64,000 nucleotides of DNA from Streptomyces sp. SJL17-4 (GTDB lineage: Bacteria; Actinomycetota; Actinomycetes; Streptomycetales; Streptomycetaceae): assembly GCF_036826855.1 (NCBI RefSeq), contig NZ_CP104578.1:7312501-7376500 (forward strand). Reading direction: 5' to 3'. Under the pieces are notes generated by a model. That model ran no database searches. It was not told the origin of the DNA and saw only the letters and a program-made list of their open reading frames with translations. Shown in pieces: positions 1 through 8,508 of this stretch (positions are counted from its first letter, which is position 1; each line of letters opens with the position of its first letter). The position numbers were made by a program, and so were the translations under genes.

Positions 1-2
1 CG

Positions 3-2990
3 CAGACCGTCGACTTCGACGCCCTCTCCACCGCCGGGCTCTTCCTCCTCCACGGGCCGACCGGCGCCGGCAAGACCTCCGTCCTCGACGCGGTCTGCTT
101 CGCCCTCTACGGGAGCGTGCCCGGGGTCCGGCAGACCCCCGGCGCCTCGCTCCGCAGCGACCACGCACCCGTCGGCACCTCCACCGAGGTCGTGCTCGAA
201 CTGACCGTGGGGGAGCGGCGCCTGGAGATCACCCGGCGCCCGGCCCAGCAGCGCCCCAAGAAGCGCGGCGGCGGCTTCACCACCGAGAAGGCCCAGACCT
301 GGCTGCGCGAGTACGACCCCGCCACGCGCGCGTGGAACGGCGTCAGCCGCTCCCACCAGGAGATAGGGGAGGAGATCACCCAGCTCGTCGGCATGAGCCG
401 CGAGCAGTTCTGCCAGGTCGTCCTCCTTCCGCAGGGCGACTTCGCCCGCTTCCTGCGCGCCGACGCAGAGGCCCGAGGCAAGCTCCTCGGCCGGCTCTTC
501 GACACCCGCCGCTTCGCGGCCGTGGAGGAGCGGCTCGCCGAACTGCGGCGCGCCGCACAGCAGCAGGTCGAGGAGGGCGACGAGCGGCTCCTCGCCCTCG
601 CCCACCGGATGGGCCAGGCCGCCGGGGGCCTCGCCGTCGCCCGTACCGCCGTCGACGGGCGGCCCGGCGACCCCGGGGTCGCCGACGCCGTCCTCACCTG
701 GGCCGCCGTCGCCCGTACGGAGGCCCGCGAGGCGCTCGACATCGCGCGCGTACGGCTCGACGCGGCCGAGACCCGGCAGGGTGCGGCGCGCGCCGCGCTC
801 GACGCCGAGAACGACCTGGCCGCCCGCCAGGCCCGACACGCGGACGCGCTCCTCCGTCACGAGCGGCTCACCGCCCACGCCCCCGAGCGGGACCGCCTCC
901 AGGCCGCCCTCGACCGCAGCCTGAAGGCGGACCGGGTGGCCCCCGCGCTCGGACTGCGCCAGGACGCCGAGCGCGAGCACACCACCGCGCACGCCGCCCG
1001 TGCCCGCTCCCGCGCCCAGCTGCCCGCCGACCTCGCCGACGCCGGGGCCGAGCACCTCTCCGCCCTCGAACACCGGCTGCGTGAGGAGCTCGGCGGTCTG
1101 GAGGCCGCCCGCCGCGCCGAGCGCCGCGCCGCCACGATCGCCGACGAACGTGCCGCGCTCGCCCGCGAGGCACGCGCCGACGACGACGTCCTCCGAGACA
1201 CCGCCGACTGGCTCGCCGGCTGGGAACCGCGCCGCGCCGCGCTCAGCCAGCACCTCGAGGCCGCCCGCGACGCCGCCGCCCGCGCCGAGCACCTCGCCGG
1301 CCGCCTCGAACCCGCCCGCCGCCGCCGCGACGCGGCCCGCCGCCGTGACGCCCTCGCCGAGGACACCCGCGCCGCCGAGGCGCGCCTCGCGGACGCCCGG
1401 GAGCGCCGGAACACCGCCCACGAGAGCTGGCTCGACGTCAAGTCCCGCCGTCTGGAGGGCATCGCCGCGGAACTCGCGGTCGCCCTCGCACCGGGCGACC
1501 CCTGCCAGGTCTGCGGCTCCACCGCCCACCCGGCCCCCGCCCGCACCACCGCCGACCACGTCGACCGCGCCACCGAGGACACCGCCTACGCCGTCTACAC
1601 CGGCGCCGAGGAGGCCCGTACGGCTGCCGAGCGTGCGCTCGCCGTCACCCACGAGTCCTGGTCCACGGCCCGCGCGGAGGTGCAGGCGGGTGCCCCGGCC
1701 GGCTCGCCCGAACCCACCGTCGGTGAACTCGCCCATGAGGTCGATGAGTTGACCGGACTCCTCGCCGAGGCGCACGCGCTCGCCGGACAGACCCACAGCG
1801 CCCGGGAGCGGCTCGCGCGGGCCGAGCGCGAGTACGAGGAGCGGGTCGCCGCCCAGCGGGAGGCCGAGCGGCGGGTCGCCGCGCGGACCTCGCGGCGCGA
1901 GGCCCTGGACCGCGAACAGGTCGCGCTCGACGAGGAACTCACCCGGGGACGCGGCGCGTTCGCCACCGTGGCCGAACACGCCACCCGCCTGGAGCGGCGG
2001 ATCGCCCTCCTGGTCGACGCCACCGGCACCGTACGGGCCGCCGAGCTCGCCGCCCAGCGCCTCAAGGAGGCCGACGACCGGCTGGCCGACGCGGCCTACC
2101 GTGCGGGCTTCGCCACCCCGGCCGAGGCCGCCGCGGCGCTCCTCCGGGAGGGCGAGCGCCGCGACCACCAGCAGCGCGTGGACGCCTGGCAGGCCGAGGC
2201 CGCCGCCGTCGCGGACCGGCTCGCCGAGCCCGGCACCGCGGCCGCCGCCGCGCTTCCGCCGGCCGACCCCGCGGCCGCGGGCGCCACCCTCACCGCGGCC
2301 GAACGCGCGCTCCGCGAGGCCGATGCGGTCCTGGCCGCCGCCCGGGAACGGGCCACCGGCCTCGCGGGACTCTCCCGGCAGGCCCTCACCGAGGTCCGTC
2401 GCCTCGGCCCGCTCCGCGAGGAGTACGACCGGGTGGCCCGCCTCGCCGCCCTCACCGCCGGCACCTCGGCCGAGAACGAGCGGCGGATGCGCCTGGAGTC
2501 GTACGTCCTGGCCGCCCGGCTCGAACAGGTCGCGGCGGCCGCGACCGCCCGGCTCCAGCGGATGTCCTCCGGCCGCTACACCCTCGTCCACTCCGACGCG
2601 CGGGCCGGCGGCAAGCGGGCCGGCCTCGGCCTGCACGTCGTCGACGCCTGGACCGGCAACGAGCGCGACACCGCCACGCTCTCCGGCGGCGAGACCTTCT
2701 TCGCCTCCCTCGCGCTCGCCCTCGGCCTCGCCGATGTCGTCACGGACGAGGCGGGCGGCGTTCGGCTCGACACCCTCTTCATCGACGAGGGCTTCGGCAG
2801 CCTCGACGAGCAGACGCTCGACGAGGTCCTCGACGTGCTCGACTCGCTGCGCGAGCGTGACCGCAGCGTCGGGATCGTCAGCCACGTCGGCGACCTGCGC
2901 CGCCGGATCCCTGCCCAACTGGAGGTCGTCAAGGCGCGGCACGGCTCGGCCGTGCGGCTCCGCACCGGCGGGGACGCGCTCAGCGGCTGA
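3..2990 (+). CDS. sbcC: Nuclease SbcCD subunit C (SMC-like ATPase), 5' end missing
   Basis: ATPase subunit of the SbcCD (Mre11-Rad50 type) complex that opens hairpins and blocked DNA ends. The reading frame is open at the window edge, so only about 20-30 N-terminal residues are missing. The Walker A motif GPTGAGKTS lies at 54-80, followed by long Ala/Arg/Glu-rich coiled coils. A zinc-hook CxxC (CQVCG, 1503-1517) sits at mid length. The second coil leads to the ABC signature TLSGGETFFASLALALG near 2674 and Walker B LFIDEGFGSLDE near 2775. The partner sbcD would be expected just upstream, outside the window. The 3' end overlaps the convergent Lrp gene by 11 bp. Identification is firm. Confidence 0.95.
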   Translation, partial: QTVDFDALSTAGLFLLHGPTGAGKTSVLDAVCFALYGSVPGVRQTPGASLRSDHAPVGTSTEVVLELTVGERRLEITRRPAQQRPKKRGGGFTTEKAQTWLREYDPATRAWNGVSRSHQEIGEEITQLVGMSREQFCQVVLLPQGDFARFLRADAEARGKLLGRLFDTRRFAAVEERLAELRRAAQQQVEEGDERLLALAHRMGQAAGGLAVARTAVDGRPGDPGVADAVLTWAAVARTEAREALDIARVRLDAAETRQGAARAALDAENDLAARQARHADALLRHERLTAHAPERDRLQAALDRSLKADRVAPALGLRQDAEREHTTAHAARARSRAQLPADLADAGAEHLSALEHRLREELGGLEAARRAERRAATIADERAALAREARADDDVLRDTADWLAGWEPRRAALSQHLEAARDAAARAEHLAGRLEPARRRRDAARRRDALAEDTRAAEARLADARERRNTAHESWLDVKSRRLEGIAAELAVALAPGDPCQVCGSTAHPAPARTTADHVDRATEDTAYAVYTGAEEARTAAERALAVTHESWSTARAEVQAGAPAGSPEPTVGELAHEVDELTGLLAEAHALAGQTHSARERLARAEREYEERVAAQREAERRVAARTSRREALDREQVALDEELTRGRGAFATVAEHATRLERRIALLVDATGTVRAAELAAQRLKEADDRLADAAYRAGFATPAEAAAALLREGERRDHQQRVDAWQAEAAAVADRLAEPGTAAAAALPPADPAAAGATLTAAERALREADAVLAAARERATGLAGLSRQALTEVRRLGPLREEYDRVARLAALTAGTSAENERRMRLESYVLAARLEQVAAAATARLQRMSSGRYTLVHSDARAGGKRAGLGLHVVDAWTGNERDTATLSGGETFFASLALALGLADVVTDEAGGVRLDTLFIDEGFGSLDEQTLDEVLDVLDSLRERDRSVGIVSHVGDLRRRIPAQLEVVKARHGSAVRLRTGGDALSG

Positions 2991-3429
2991 GCGAACGCCT
3001 CGGCAGCGGCGAGGAGTAGACCACGCTGGTGGTCACCGAGCCGAGCGTGGCGATCTTCCCGGAGATCTCCTCCAGGTGCCGCATGGACCGCGCGGCGACC
3101 TTGAGGACGAAGCAGTCGTCGCCGGTGACGTGGTGCGCCTCCAGAACCTCCGGCGTGGCGCCGAGCAGATCGTGGAACGGCTTGTAGTTGCCGTGGGGGT
3201 AGCGCAGCCGGACGAACGCCAGGATCGGCAGCCCGAGCCGGTCCTGGTCGACGATCGCCGTGTACCCGCAGATCACCCCGGCCTCCTCCAGGCGCCGCAC
3301 CCGCTCGGTCACCGCGGACGGCGACATCGACACCGTACGGGCGAGCTCGGCGAAGCTGGCGCGGCCCTCGGACTGGAGGGCTTCGAGGATGCGCCAGTCG
3401 GTGGCATCGGGGGTGTACTCGGAGGTCAT
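2980..3429 (-). CDS. Lrp/AsnC family transcriptional regulator
   Basis: 149-residue feast/famine type regulator. The N-terminal winged HTH includes DWRILEALQSEGRASFAELA and SPSAVTERVRRLEEAGVI, and a C-terminal RAM/ACT-like effector domain follows (VLEAHHVTGDDCFVLKVA). I chose the ATG at 3429 because the protein then begins MTSEYTPDATDWRIL, as in homologues. The in-frame upstream codons run into a hairpin. The effector is probably an amino acid, by family. The gene converges on sbcC, so no target operon is adjacent and its regulon cannot be read from context. Confidence 0.9.
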   Translation of the reverse strand: MTSEYTPDATDWRILEALQSEGRASFAELARTVSMSPSAVTERVRRLEEAGVICGYTAIVDQDRLGLPILAFVRLRYPHGNYKPFHDLLGATPEVLEAHHVTGDDCFVLKVAARSMRHLEEISGKIATLGSVTTSVVYSSPLPRRSLSR

Positions 3430-3447
3430 GTACGAGAGATAGCAGGG

Positions 3448-3483
3448 GATTCCCCGGCCGATCAAGCGTTCGGCCGGGGAATC
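3448..3483 (-). terminator. Strong intrinsic hairpin after the DUF885 gene
   Basis: Perfect 14-bp inverted repeat (GATTCCCCGGCCGA / TCGGCCGGGGAATC) with an 8-nt loop. It lies 35 bp after the stop of the DUF885 gene and ends only 19 bp before the start codon of the downstream Lrp gene. No U-tract follows, which is usual for Streptomyces terminators. Just upstream (3474-3512) an imperfect direct repeat of ATCTCAGCG(T/C)TCGG occurs. Confidence 0.75.
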
Positions 3484-3517
3484 TCAGCGTTCGGCCCGGG
3501 ATCTCAGCGCTCGGTCG

Positions 3518-5230
3518 TCACAGCCGCGAGAGCTCGTCGACCAGGTCGTCGAGGCCCAGCGGGCCCTGCGAGAGGGCCGCCATGTGCCAGGTCTTCGCGT
3601 CGAACGCGTCACCGTGCGCCGCGCGCGCGTTGGCGCGGCCGAGCAGCCAGGCGCGCTCGCCCAGCTTGTAGCCGATGGCTTGGCCCGGCATCGACAGATA
3701 GCGGGTCAGCTCGCTCTCCACGAAGGACGGCGGGCGGCTGCTGTGCCGCTGGAAGAACTCCTGGGCGAGCTCGGGCGTCCACCGCTCGCCCGGGTGGAAC
3801 GGCGATTCCGCCGGGATCTCCAGACCCAGGTGCATGCCGATGTCCACGATCACCCGGCACGCGCGCATCATCTGTCCGTCGAGGTAGCCGAGGCGCCGCT
3901 CCGCGTCGGGCAGGAAGCCGAGTTCGTCCATCAGGCGCTCCGCGTAGAGCGCCCAGCCCTCGCAGTTGGCGCTGACCTTGCCGATGGTCGCCTGGTAGCG
4001 GGAGAGGCGGTCGGCGACGTGCACCCACTGGGCGAGCTGGAGGTGATGGCCGGGTACGCCCTCGTGGTACCAGGTCGACACCAGGTCGTACACCGGGAAG
4101 CGCGTCGTACCGTCCACCGGGAGCCACGTACGGCCGGGCCGGGAGAAGTCCTCGGACGGGCCGGTGTAGTACGGCGCGGCGGCGCCGCCCGCCGGGGCGA
4201 TGCGGGACTCCACCCGCCGTACCCGCTCGGCGAGCTCGAAGTGGGTGCCGTCGAGCGCCTCGATCGCCTCGTCCATCAGCTGCTGGAGCCAGACCCGGAC
4301 CTCGTCGACCCCCTCGACATGGGTGCCGTGCTCGTCGAGGTGGGCGAGCGCCTCCCAGGGGCCGGCGCCCGGCAGGATCCGCTCGGCCTCGGTCCGCATC
4401 TCGCCGAGCAGCCGGTGGTACTCGGTCCAGCCGTACGCGTACGCCTGGTCGAGGTCCAGGTCGGTGCCGTTGAAGTAGCGGGTCCAGCGCTGGTAGCGCT
4501 CGCGGCCCACCGTGTTCGGGGCGTCGGCGACGGCCGGGGCGTACACGTCCCGCATCCAGTCCCGCAGCGCCAGGACCGCCTCGGTGGCGCCCCGGCCCGC
4601 CTTCGTGAGCCCGGCGCGCAGATCCTCGGGCAGGGTGTCGGGGGCCGCGGCGGCGAACTCCTCGAACCAGCCCGGCTTTCCGCTCTCCGCGCCCGCCCAC
4701 TCGGTGAGCTGGTCGACGAAGGTGGCGGTGGGGCGCGGCCCGCCGAAGAGCTTGCGCTCGAGCCCGAGCGCGAGCGAGGAACGGTAGCCCTCCAGCGCGG
4801 CCGGGACGGCGCGCAGCCGGGCGGCGACCGCGGCCCAGTCCTCCTCGGTCTCCGTGGGCGTCACCGTGAAGACGATGCGGACGCTGTGCGCCGGCGAACG
4901 CATGTTGCTGACCGTACAGAGGCCCTCCTCGGCCTCGAACATGGCGAGTTCCGCCGTCAGGCGCTCCCGCAGCAGACGGGCACACCGCTGCTCGGCCTCG
5001 CTGTCCGCACCCGGGACCTGCTCCGCCACGTCGAGCCGGGCGAGCGTCCGGCGGGCGAGATCGGCCACGGCCCGCTGGCCGGCCGGCGAGAAGTCGGGCA
5101 GCAGTCCGGCGCTCTCCTTGACTCCCAGGTACGTACCGGTGATCGGGTCGAGGGCGATGAGTGCGTCGACGTGTTCGTCGGCGACCTGGCGGGGCAGCGG
5201 GCTGCTGGAAGTCTCTGGCATGGGGGCCAT
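3518..5230 (-). CDS. DUF885 family protein, putative zinc metallopeptidase
   Basis: 570 residues, the usual size for the family. The diagnostic HEGVPGHH motif is at about residues 389-396, with a downstream glutamate in NCEGWALYAE (about 422-431). The pattern resembles an HExxH...E gluzincin site, so a zinc-dependent peptidase or hydrolase is likely, with substrate unknown. No signal peptide is visible, so it is probably cytoplasmic. The ATG at 5230 is used; a second ATG three codons on (MPETSS, 5221) is equally plausible. It is monocistronic, ending at the strong hairpin at 3448-3483. Confidence 0.85.
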   Translation of the reverse strand: MAPMPETSSSPLPRQVADEHVDALIALDPITGTYLGVKESAGLLPDFSPAGQRAVADLARRTLARLDVAEQVPGADSEAEQRCARLLRERLTAELAMFEAEEGLCTVSNMRSPAHSVRIVFTVTPTETEEDWAAVAARLRAVPAALEGYRSSLALGLERKLFGGPRPTATFVDQLTEWAGAESGKPGWFEEFAAAAPDTLPEDLRAGLTKAGRGATEAVLALRDWMRDVYAPAVADAPNTVGRERYQRWTRYFNGTDLDLDQAYAYGWTEYHRLLGEMRTEAERILPGAGPWEALAHLDEHGTHVEGVDEVRVWLQQLMDEAIEALDGTHFELAERVRRVESRIAPAGGAAAPYYTGPSEDFSRPGRTWLPVDGTTRFPVYDLVSTWYHEGVPGHHLQLAQWVHVADRLSRYQATIGKVSANCEGWALYAERLMDELGFLPDAERRLGYLDGQMMRACRVIVDIGMHLGLEIPAESPFHPGERWTPELAQEFFQRHSSRPPSFVESELTRYLSMPGQAIGYKLGERAWLLGRANARAAHGDAFDAKTWHMAALSQGPLGLDDLVDELSRL

Positions 5231-5270
5231 CCTGGCGCCTCCGGCGGGCCCGCGTCACCCTCGTCGGGGC

Positions 5271-5768
5271 TCAGTCGGCCGACAAGGAGGGGCTCGAAGA
5301 GGGCGGCAGAAGCGGGCCGCACTCCCACTCCTGGAAGATCAGCCGGGTCTCCACGCGGGCCACCTCCCGGCGTGACGTGAACTCGTCGAGGACGAGTCGC
5401 TGCAGGTCGGCGGGGTCCGCTACGGCCACGTGCACCAGGTAGTCGTCGGGTCCCGTCAGATGGAACAGCGCCCGGGACTCCGGAAGCGCCCGGATCCGCT
5501 CCACGAACGGACCGATCAGTTCCCGCCGGTGCGGCCGGACCTGCACGAGAAGGAGCGCTTCAAGCCCTCGGCCGAGTTTGGCCGGATCCAGTCGTAGCTG
5601 GTGTCCGAGGATCACACCCGTGCGGCGAAGTCGCGCCACCCGGTCCAGGCAGGTGGACGGTGCCACTCCGACCTCGGCGGCGAGTTCACGGTAGGTGGTC
5701 CGGGCGTCGTTCTGCAGGAGGCGAAGAATGTGCAGATCGACCGCGTCCAGTACGACAGAATCGGCCAT
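5271..5768 (-). CDS. Lrp/AsnC family regulator, likely controls the adjacent PLP enzyme
   Basis: 165 residues. The N-terminal HTH reads LDAVDLHILRLLQNDARTTYRELAAEVGVAPSTCLDRVARL. The C-terminal effector domain includes ALFHLTGPDDYLVHVAVADPADLQRLV. The gene is divergent from the trans-sulfuration type enzyme at 5828 with only 59 bp between starts. This is the common arrangement for an AsnC-type activator or repressor and the amino-acid degrading gene it controls, so local regulation by a sulfur amino acid is inferred. It is paralogous to the regulator at 2980-3429. Confidence 0.9.
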   Translation of the reverse strand: MADSVVLDAVDLHILRLLQNDARTTYRELAAEVGVAPSTCLDRVARLRRTGVILGHQLRLDPAKLGRGLEALLLVQVRPHRRELIGPFVERIRALPESRALFHLTGPDDYLVHVAVADPADLQRLVLDEFTSRREVARVETRLIFQEWECGPLLPPSSSPSLSAD

Positions 5769-5827
5769 CTGGCGAACGTAGCACGGCTCATTCCCGCTCC
5801 TTCCCGGTTTCCGTTCACAGTGCCGCC

Positions 5828-7069
5828 ATGGACGCCATGGACTACGGCCCCTCGGCCACCCCGAGAGCCCTTGCCACCGAAGCCGTGCACGCCGGCCGCG
5901 AAGACCTCGCCTCGCTCGGTCTGCACGCCCCGCCGATCGACCTGTCCACCACCTACCCCTCGTACGACGCCCGGGCCGAGGCCGCCCGGATCGACGAGTT
6001 CGCCACCACCGGAGCCCGGCTCGACGGCCCGCCGGTCTACGCCCGGCTGGACAACCCCACGGTCGCCCGCTTCGAGGAGGCCCTCGCCCGTCTGGAGGGC
6101 GCCGAGGCCGCCGTCGCGTTCGCCAGCGGCATGGCGGCCCTCACCGCGGTCCTCCTCGCCCGGGCGAGCCAGGGCCTGCGCCATGTCGTCGCGGTCCGTC
6201 CGCTGTACGGCTGCAGCGACCACCTGCTCGACGCCGGGCTGCTCGGCACCGAGGTGACCTGGACCGACCCGGCGGGCGTGGCCGAGGCGATACGGCCCGA
6301 CACCGGCCTGGTCATGGTGGAGTCGCCCGCCAACCCGACCCTCGCCGAGGCGGACATCCGCGCCCTGGCCCACTCCTGCGGCTCCGTGCCGCTGCTGGTC
6401 GACAACACCTTCGCCACGCCCGTGCTCCAGCGCCCGGTCGAGCAGGGCGCCCGCATCGTGCTGCACAGCGCGACCAAGTACCTCGGCGGGCACGGCGACG
6501 TCATGGGCGGCGTCGTCGCCTGCGACGAGGAGTTCGCCCGTACCCTCCGCCAGGTCCGCTTCGCCACCGGCGGAGTGCTGCACCCGCTCGCGGGCTATCT
6601 GCTGCTGCGCGGTCTCTCCACCCTGCCGGTACGGGTGCGGGCCGCGTCCGGGACGGCGGCGGAGCTCGTACGGCGACTCGCCACCGACCCCCGGATCGCA
6701 CAGGTCCACTACCCGCGGATCGGCGGCGCCATGATCGCCTTCGAGGTGTACGGCGACCCGCACGACGTCATCGCCGGCGTCCGGCTCATCACTCCCGCCG
6801 TCAGCCTCGGCAGCGTCGACACCCTCATCCAGCACCCGGCCTCCATCAGCCACCGCATCGTGGCCGAGGGCGACCGGCGCTCGGCGGGCGTCAGCGACCG
6901 CCTGCTGCGGATGTCGGTCGGTCTCGAGGACGTCGAGGACCTCTGGCGGGATCTGACCTGGGCGCTCAGCGCTCCGCCCGCCGCACCCCTTCGTGCGGCT
7001 GCTCCGGGCGCGTCTCCCGGTGCTGCGGCCGGGCAGCCGGTCGCGGTGCCGAGGCCAGCCGGGCTGTGA
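5828..7069 (+). CDS. Trans-sulfuration family PLP enzyme (methionine gamma-lyase / cystathionine gamma-lyase type)
   Basis: 413 residues of the Cys/Met metabolism PLP-dependent family. The PLP lysine is about K217 in [16 protein letters not shown]; the cofactor-binding stretch VDNTFATP is at 191-198 and YARLDNPT at 71-78. The family performs gamma- or beta-elimination or gamma-replacement on sulfur amino acids. The exact substrate cannot be fixed from sequence, but a divergent AsnC regulator favours a catabolic lyase. The start is ATG 5828; a second in-frame ATG lies at 5837. About 30 residues of Ala/Pro-rich tail run beyond the usual end of the family and overlap the convergent GNAT gene by 104 bp. 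Confidence 0.9.
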   Translation: MDAMDYGPSATPRALATEAVHAGREDLASLGLHAPPIDLSTTYPSYDARAEAARIDEFATTGARLDGPPVYARLDNPTVARFEEALARLEGAEAAVAFASGMAALTAVLLARASQGLRHVVAVRPLYGCSDHLLDAGLLGTEVTWTDPAGVAEAIRPDTGLVMVESPANPTLAEADIRALAHSCGSVPLLVDNTFATPVLQRPVEQGARIVLHSATKYLGGHGDVMGGVVACDEEFARTLRQVRFATGGVLHPLAGYLLLRGLSTLPVRVRAASGTAAELVRRLATDPRIAQVHYPRIGGAMIAFEVYGDPHDVIAGVRLITPAVSLGSVDTLIQHPASISHRIVAEGDRRSAGVSDRLLRMSVGLEDVEDLWRDLTWALSAPPAAPLRAAAPGASPGAAAGQPVAVPRPAGL

Positions 7070-8420
7070 TCACCAGGGTGCCCTCCTCGATCTGGTAGTC
7101 GAGGGGCAGGTTGAGCGCCCGCATCGCGGCCACCATCCCGGTGTTGGACGACTGCGTCACGGCGTACACACTCGCGCAACCGGCCTCCTCGGCCATCGCC
7201 ACCAGCCTGCCGAGGAGCTCGGAGCCGATGCCGCGCCGCTGCCAGTCGTCCTCCACCATCAGCGCCACCTCGGTCTCGTCGCCGTCCCAGAGCAGGTGCC
7301 CGAGGGCGACGAGCCGGCCGGAGGCCGTCTGGACGGCGAGGGTGCGCCCGAAGCGGGGGCTGAGCAGATGGTCGAGGTAGCGGTCGGCGTCGCCGACGGG
7401 GCCGTGGTAGCGCAGGCTCAGCGTGCGGGCCGAGCAGCGGTCGTGCATGGCGCGCGCGGCGGACAGGTCCCGCTGGTCGGCGCGGCGGACGGTGATCTCG
7501 TTGCCCTCGGGGAGGGTCAGGACGTCCTGGCTGCGCGGCACGCGGGGGCCGAGCCGGGCGTCGAGCTCCACGAGGGCGCGGGCCCTGGCGAACTCGGTCG
7601 GGGTGAACGGGAGGTAGGGCCGCTCCACGATGAGCGTGCCGCCGTTGGGGTCGCGCAGCCGCATCACGGTCTCCTCCAGGACGCCCTCGACCGGGGCGTG
7701 TTCGCCGGTGGGGCGGCCGGTGAGGGAGAGGGCGGGTACGGAGTGCAGGGTGCAGCGGCCCAGGAGCTGGCGCAGCGCGAGCGGCAGTTCGGCCGCGTCG
7801 AGCGCCGTACGGGTGGCCAGGCCGAGGACCCGGGTGGGGGTGTCCACCAGATCGTGGGCGTCGGCCCGCTCGGTCCAGGTGTCGCGGCCGCCGGCCGCCG
7901 CCGTCTCACGGGCGAGGGCGTGGGCGGAGAGATCCGCGGGGGCCCGCAGCAGGAACTCGTCGACCGTGCCGTCGGCGAGCGGATGCGTCTGGAGGGTGAG
8001 GATGTCCACGCCCAGGCGGGCGAGGACCGTGCACAGGGCGGCGAGGCTGCCCGGGGTGTCCGCCACGGTGGTCCGCATCCGCCAGAGCGAGGTCTCGACG
8101 GGCGCCGCGGCCCCCGTCTCCTCCCGCTCCTCCTCGGTCCTCGCGGGGACGGCCGCGGTGGAGTGCCCGCCGGTGTGTCCGGCGGGCGGGGCATGGCTCG
8201 CATGGCTGCGCCTGCGCGACCACCAGGTGTGGAAGGCGGCGGTGGCGACCAGCGCGATCGCCGAGAACACCAGGAGGTAGGGGCCGTCGGGCCCCTTGGA
8301 GATGGTCTTGGCGATCGTGTCGGCCACCACCACCGCGGTGAACAGTGCGGCGAGCTCGATCAGGTCGTGCCGCCAGTGGTGCGGACGGCGGGCGCTCTTC
8401 GAAGACGTCACATCGGTCAT
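6966..8420 (-). CDS. Membrane-anchored ACT-domain / GNAT acetyltransferase fusion
   Basis: 484 residues. Two predicted membrane segments lie at about 20-37 and 47-66 (ELAALFTAVVVADTIAKT; YLLVFSAIALVATAAFHTWW). A low-complexity linker follows, then an ACT-like domain at about 110-190 (RMRTTVADTPGSLAALCTVL), a further region, and a GNAT domain at about 315-455 with the acetyl-CoA loop VEDDWQRRGIGSELLGRL. The ACT domain suggests that a small ligand, probably an amino acid, controls N-acetyl transfer, as in some actinobacterial lysine acetyltransferases. The membrane anchor is unusual. The target is unknown. Confidence 0.85.
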   Translation of the reverse strand: MTDVTSSKSARRPHHWRHDLIELAALFTAVVVADTIAKTISKGPDGPYLLVFSAIALVATAAFHTWWSRRRSHASHAPPAGHTGGHSTAAVPARTEEEREETGAAAPVETSLWRMRTTVADTPGSLAALCTVLARLGVDILTLQTHPLADGTVDEFLLRAPADLSAHALARETAAAGGRDTWTERADAHDLVDTPTRVLGLATRTALDAAELPLALRQLLGRCTLHSVPALSLTGRPTGEHAPVEGVLEETVMRLRDPNGGTLIVERPYLPFTPTEFARARALVELDARLGPRVPRSQDVLTLPEGNEITVRRADQRDLSAARAMHDRCSARTLSLRYHGPVGDADRYLDHLLSPRFGRTLAVQTASGRLVALGHLLWDGDETEVALMVEDDWQRRGIGSELLGRLVAMAEEAGCASVYAVTQSSNTGMVAAMRALNLPLDYQIEEGTLVITARLASAPRPAARPQHRETRPEQPHEGVRRAER

Positions 8421-8476
8421 GACCTCACTGTGGCCCAGTGGTGTTGCGTGATCACGAACGCTTTGTGACTGACGGG

Positions 8477-8500
8477 TTAAGCGCCCATCTAGCGGCTTAA
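8477..8500 (-). terminator. Candidate hairpin after the HEAT-like gene
   Basis: Inverted repeat TTAAGC...GCTTAA with further GCG/CGC pairing inside, 8 bp beyond the stop of the gene ending at 8509. It is shorter and weaker than other hairpins in the window. A CGTGATCACG palindrome at 8447-8456 lies nearby, upstream of the GNAT gene start. Confidence 0.35.
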
Positions 8501-8508
8501 AGAACGAT

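Noticed and set aside
5660..5827. Longer start for the PLP enzyme
   Set aside because: The extra 56 residues overlap the AsnC gene and lack family similarity.
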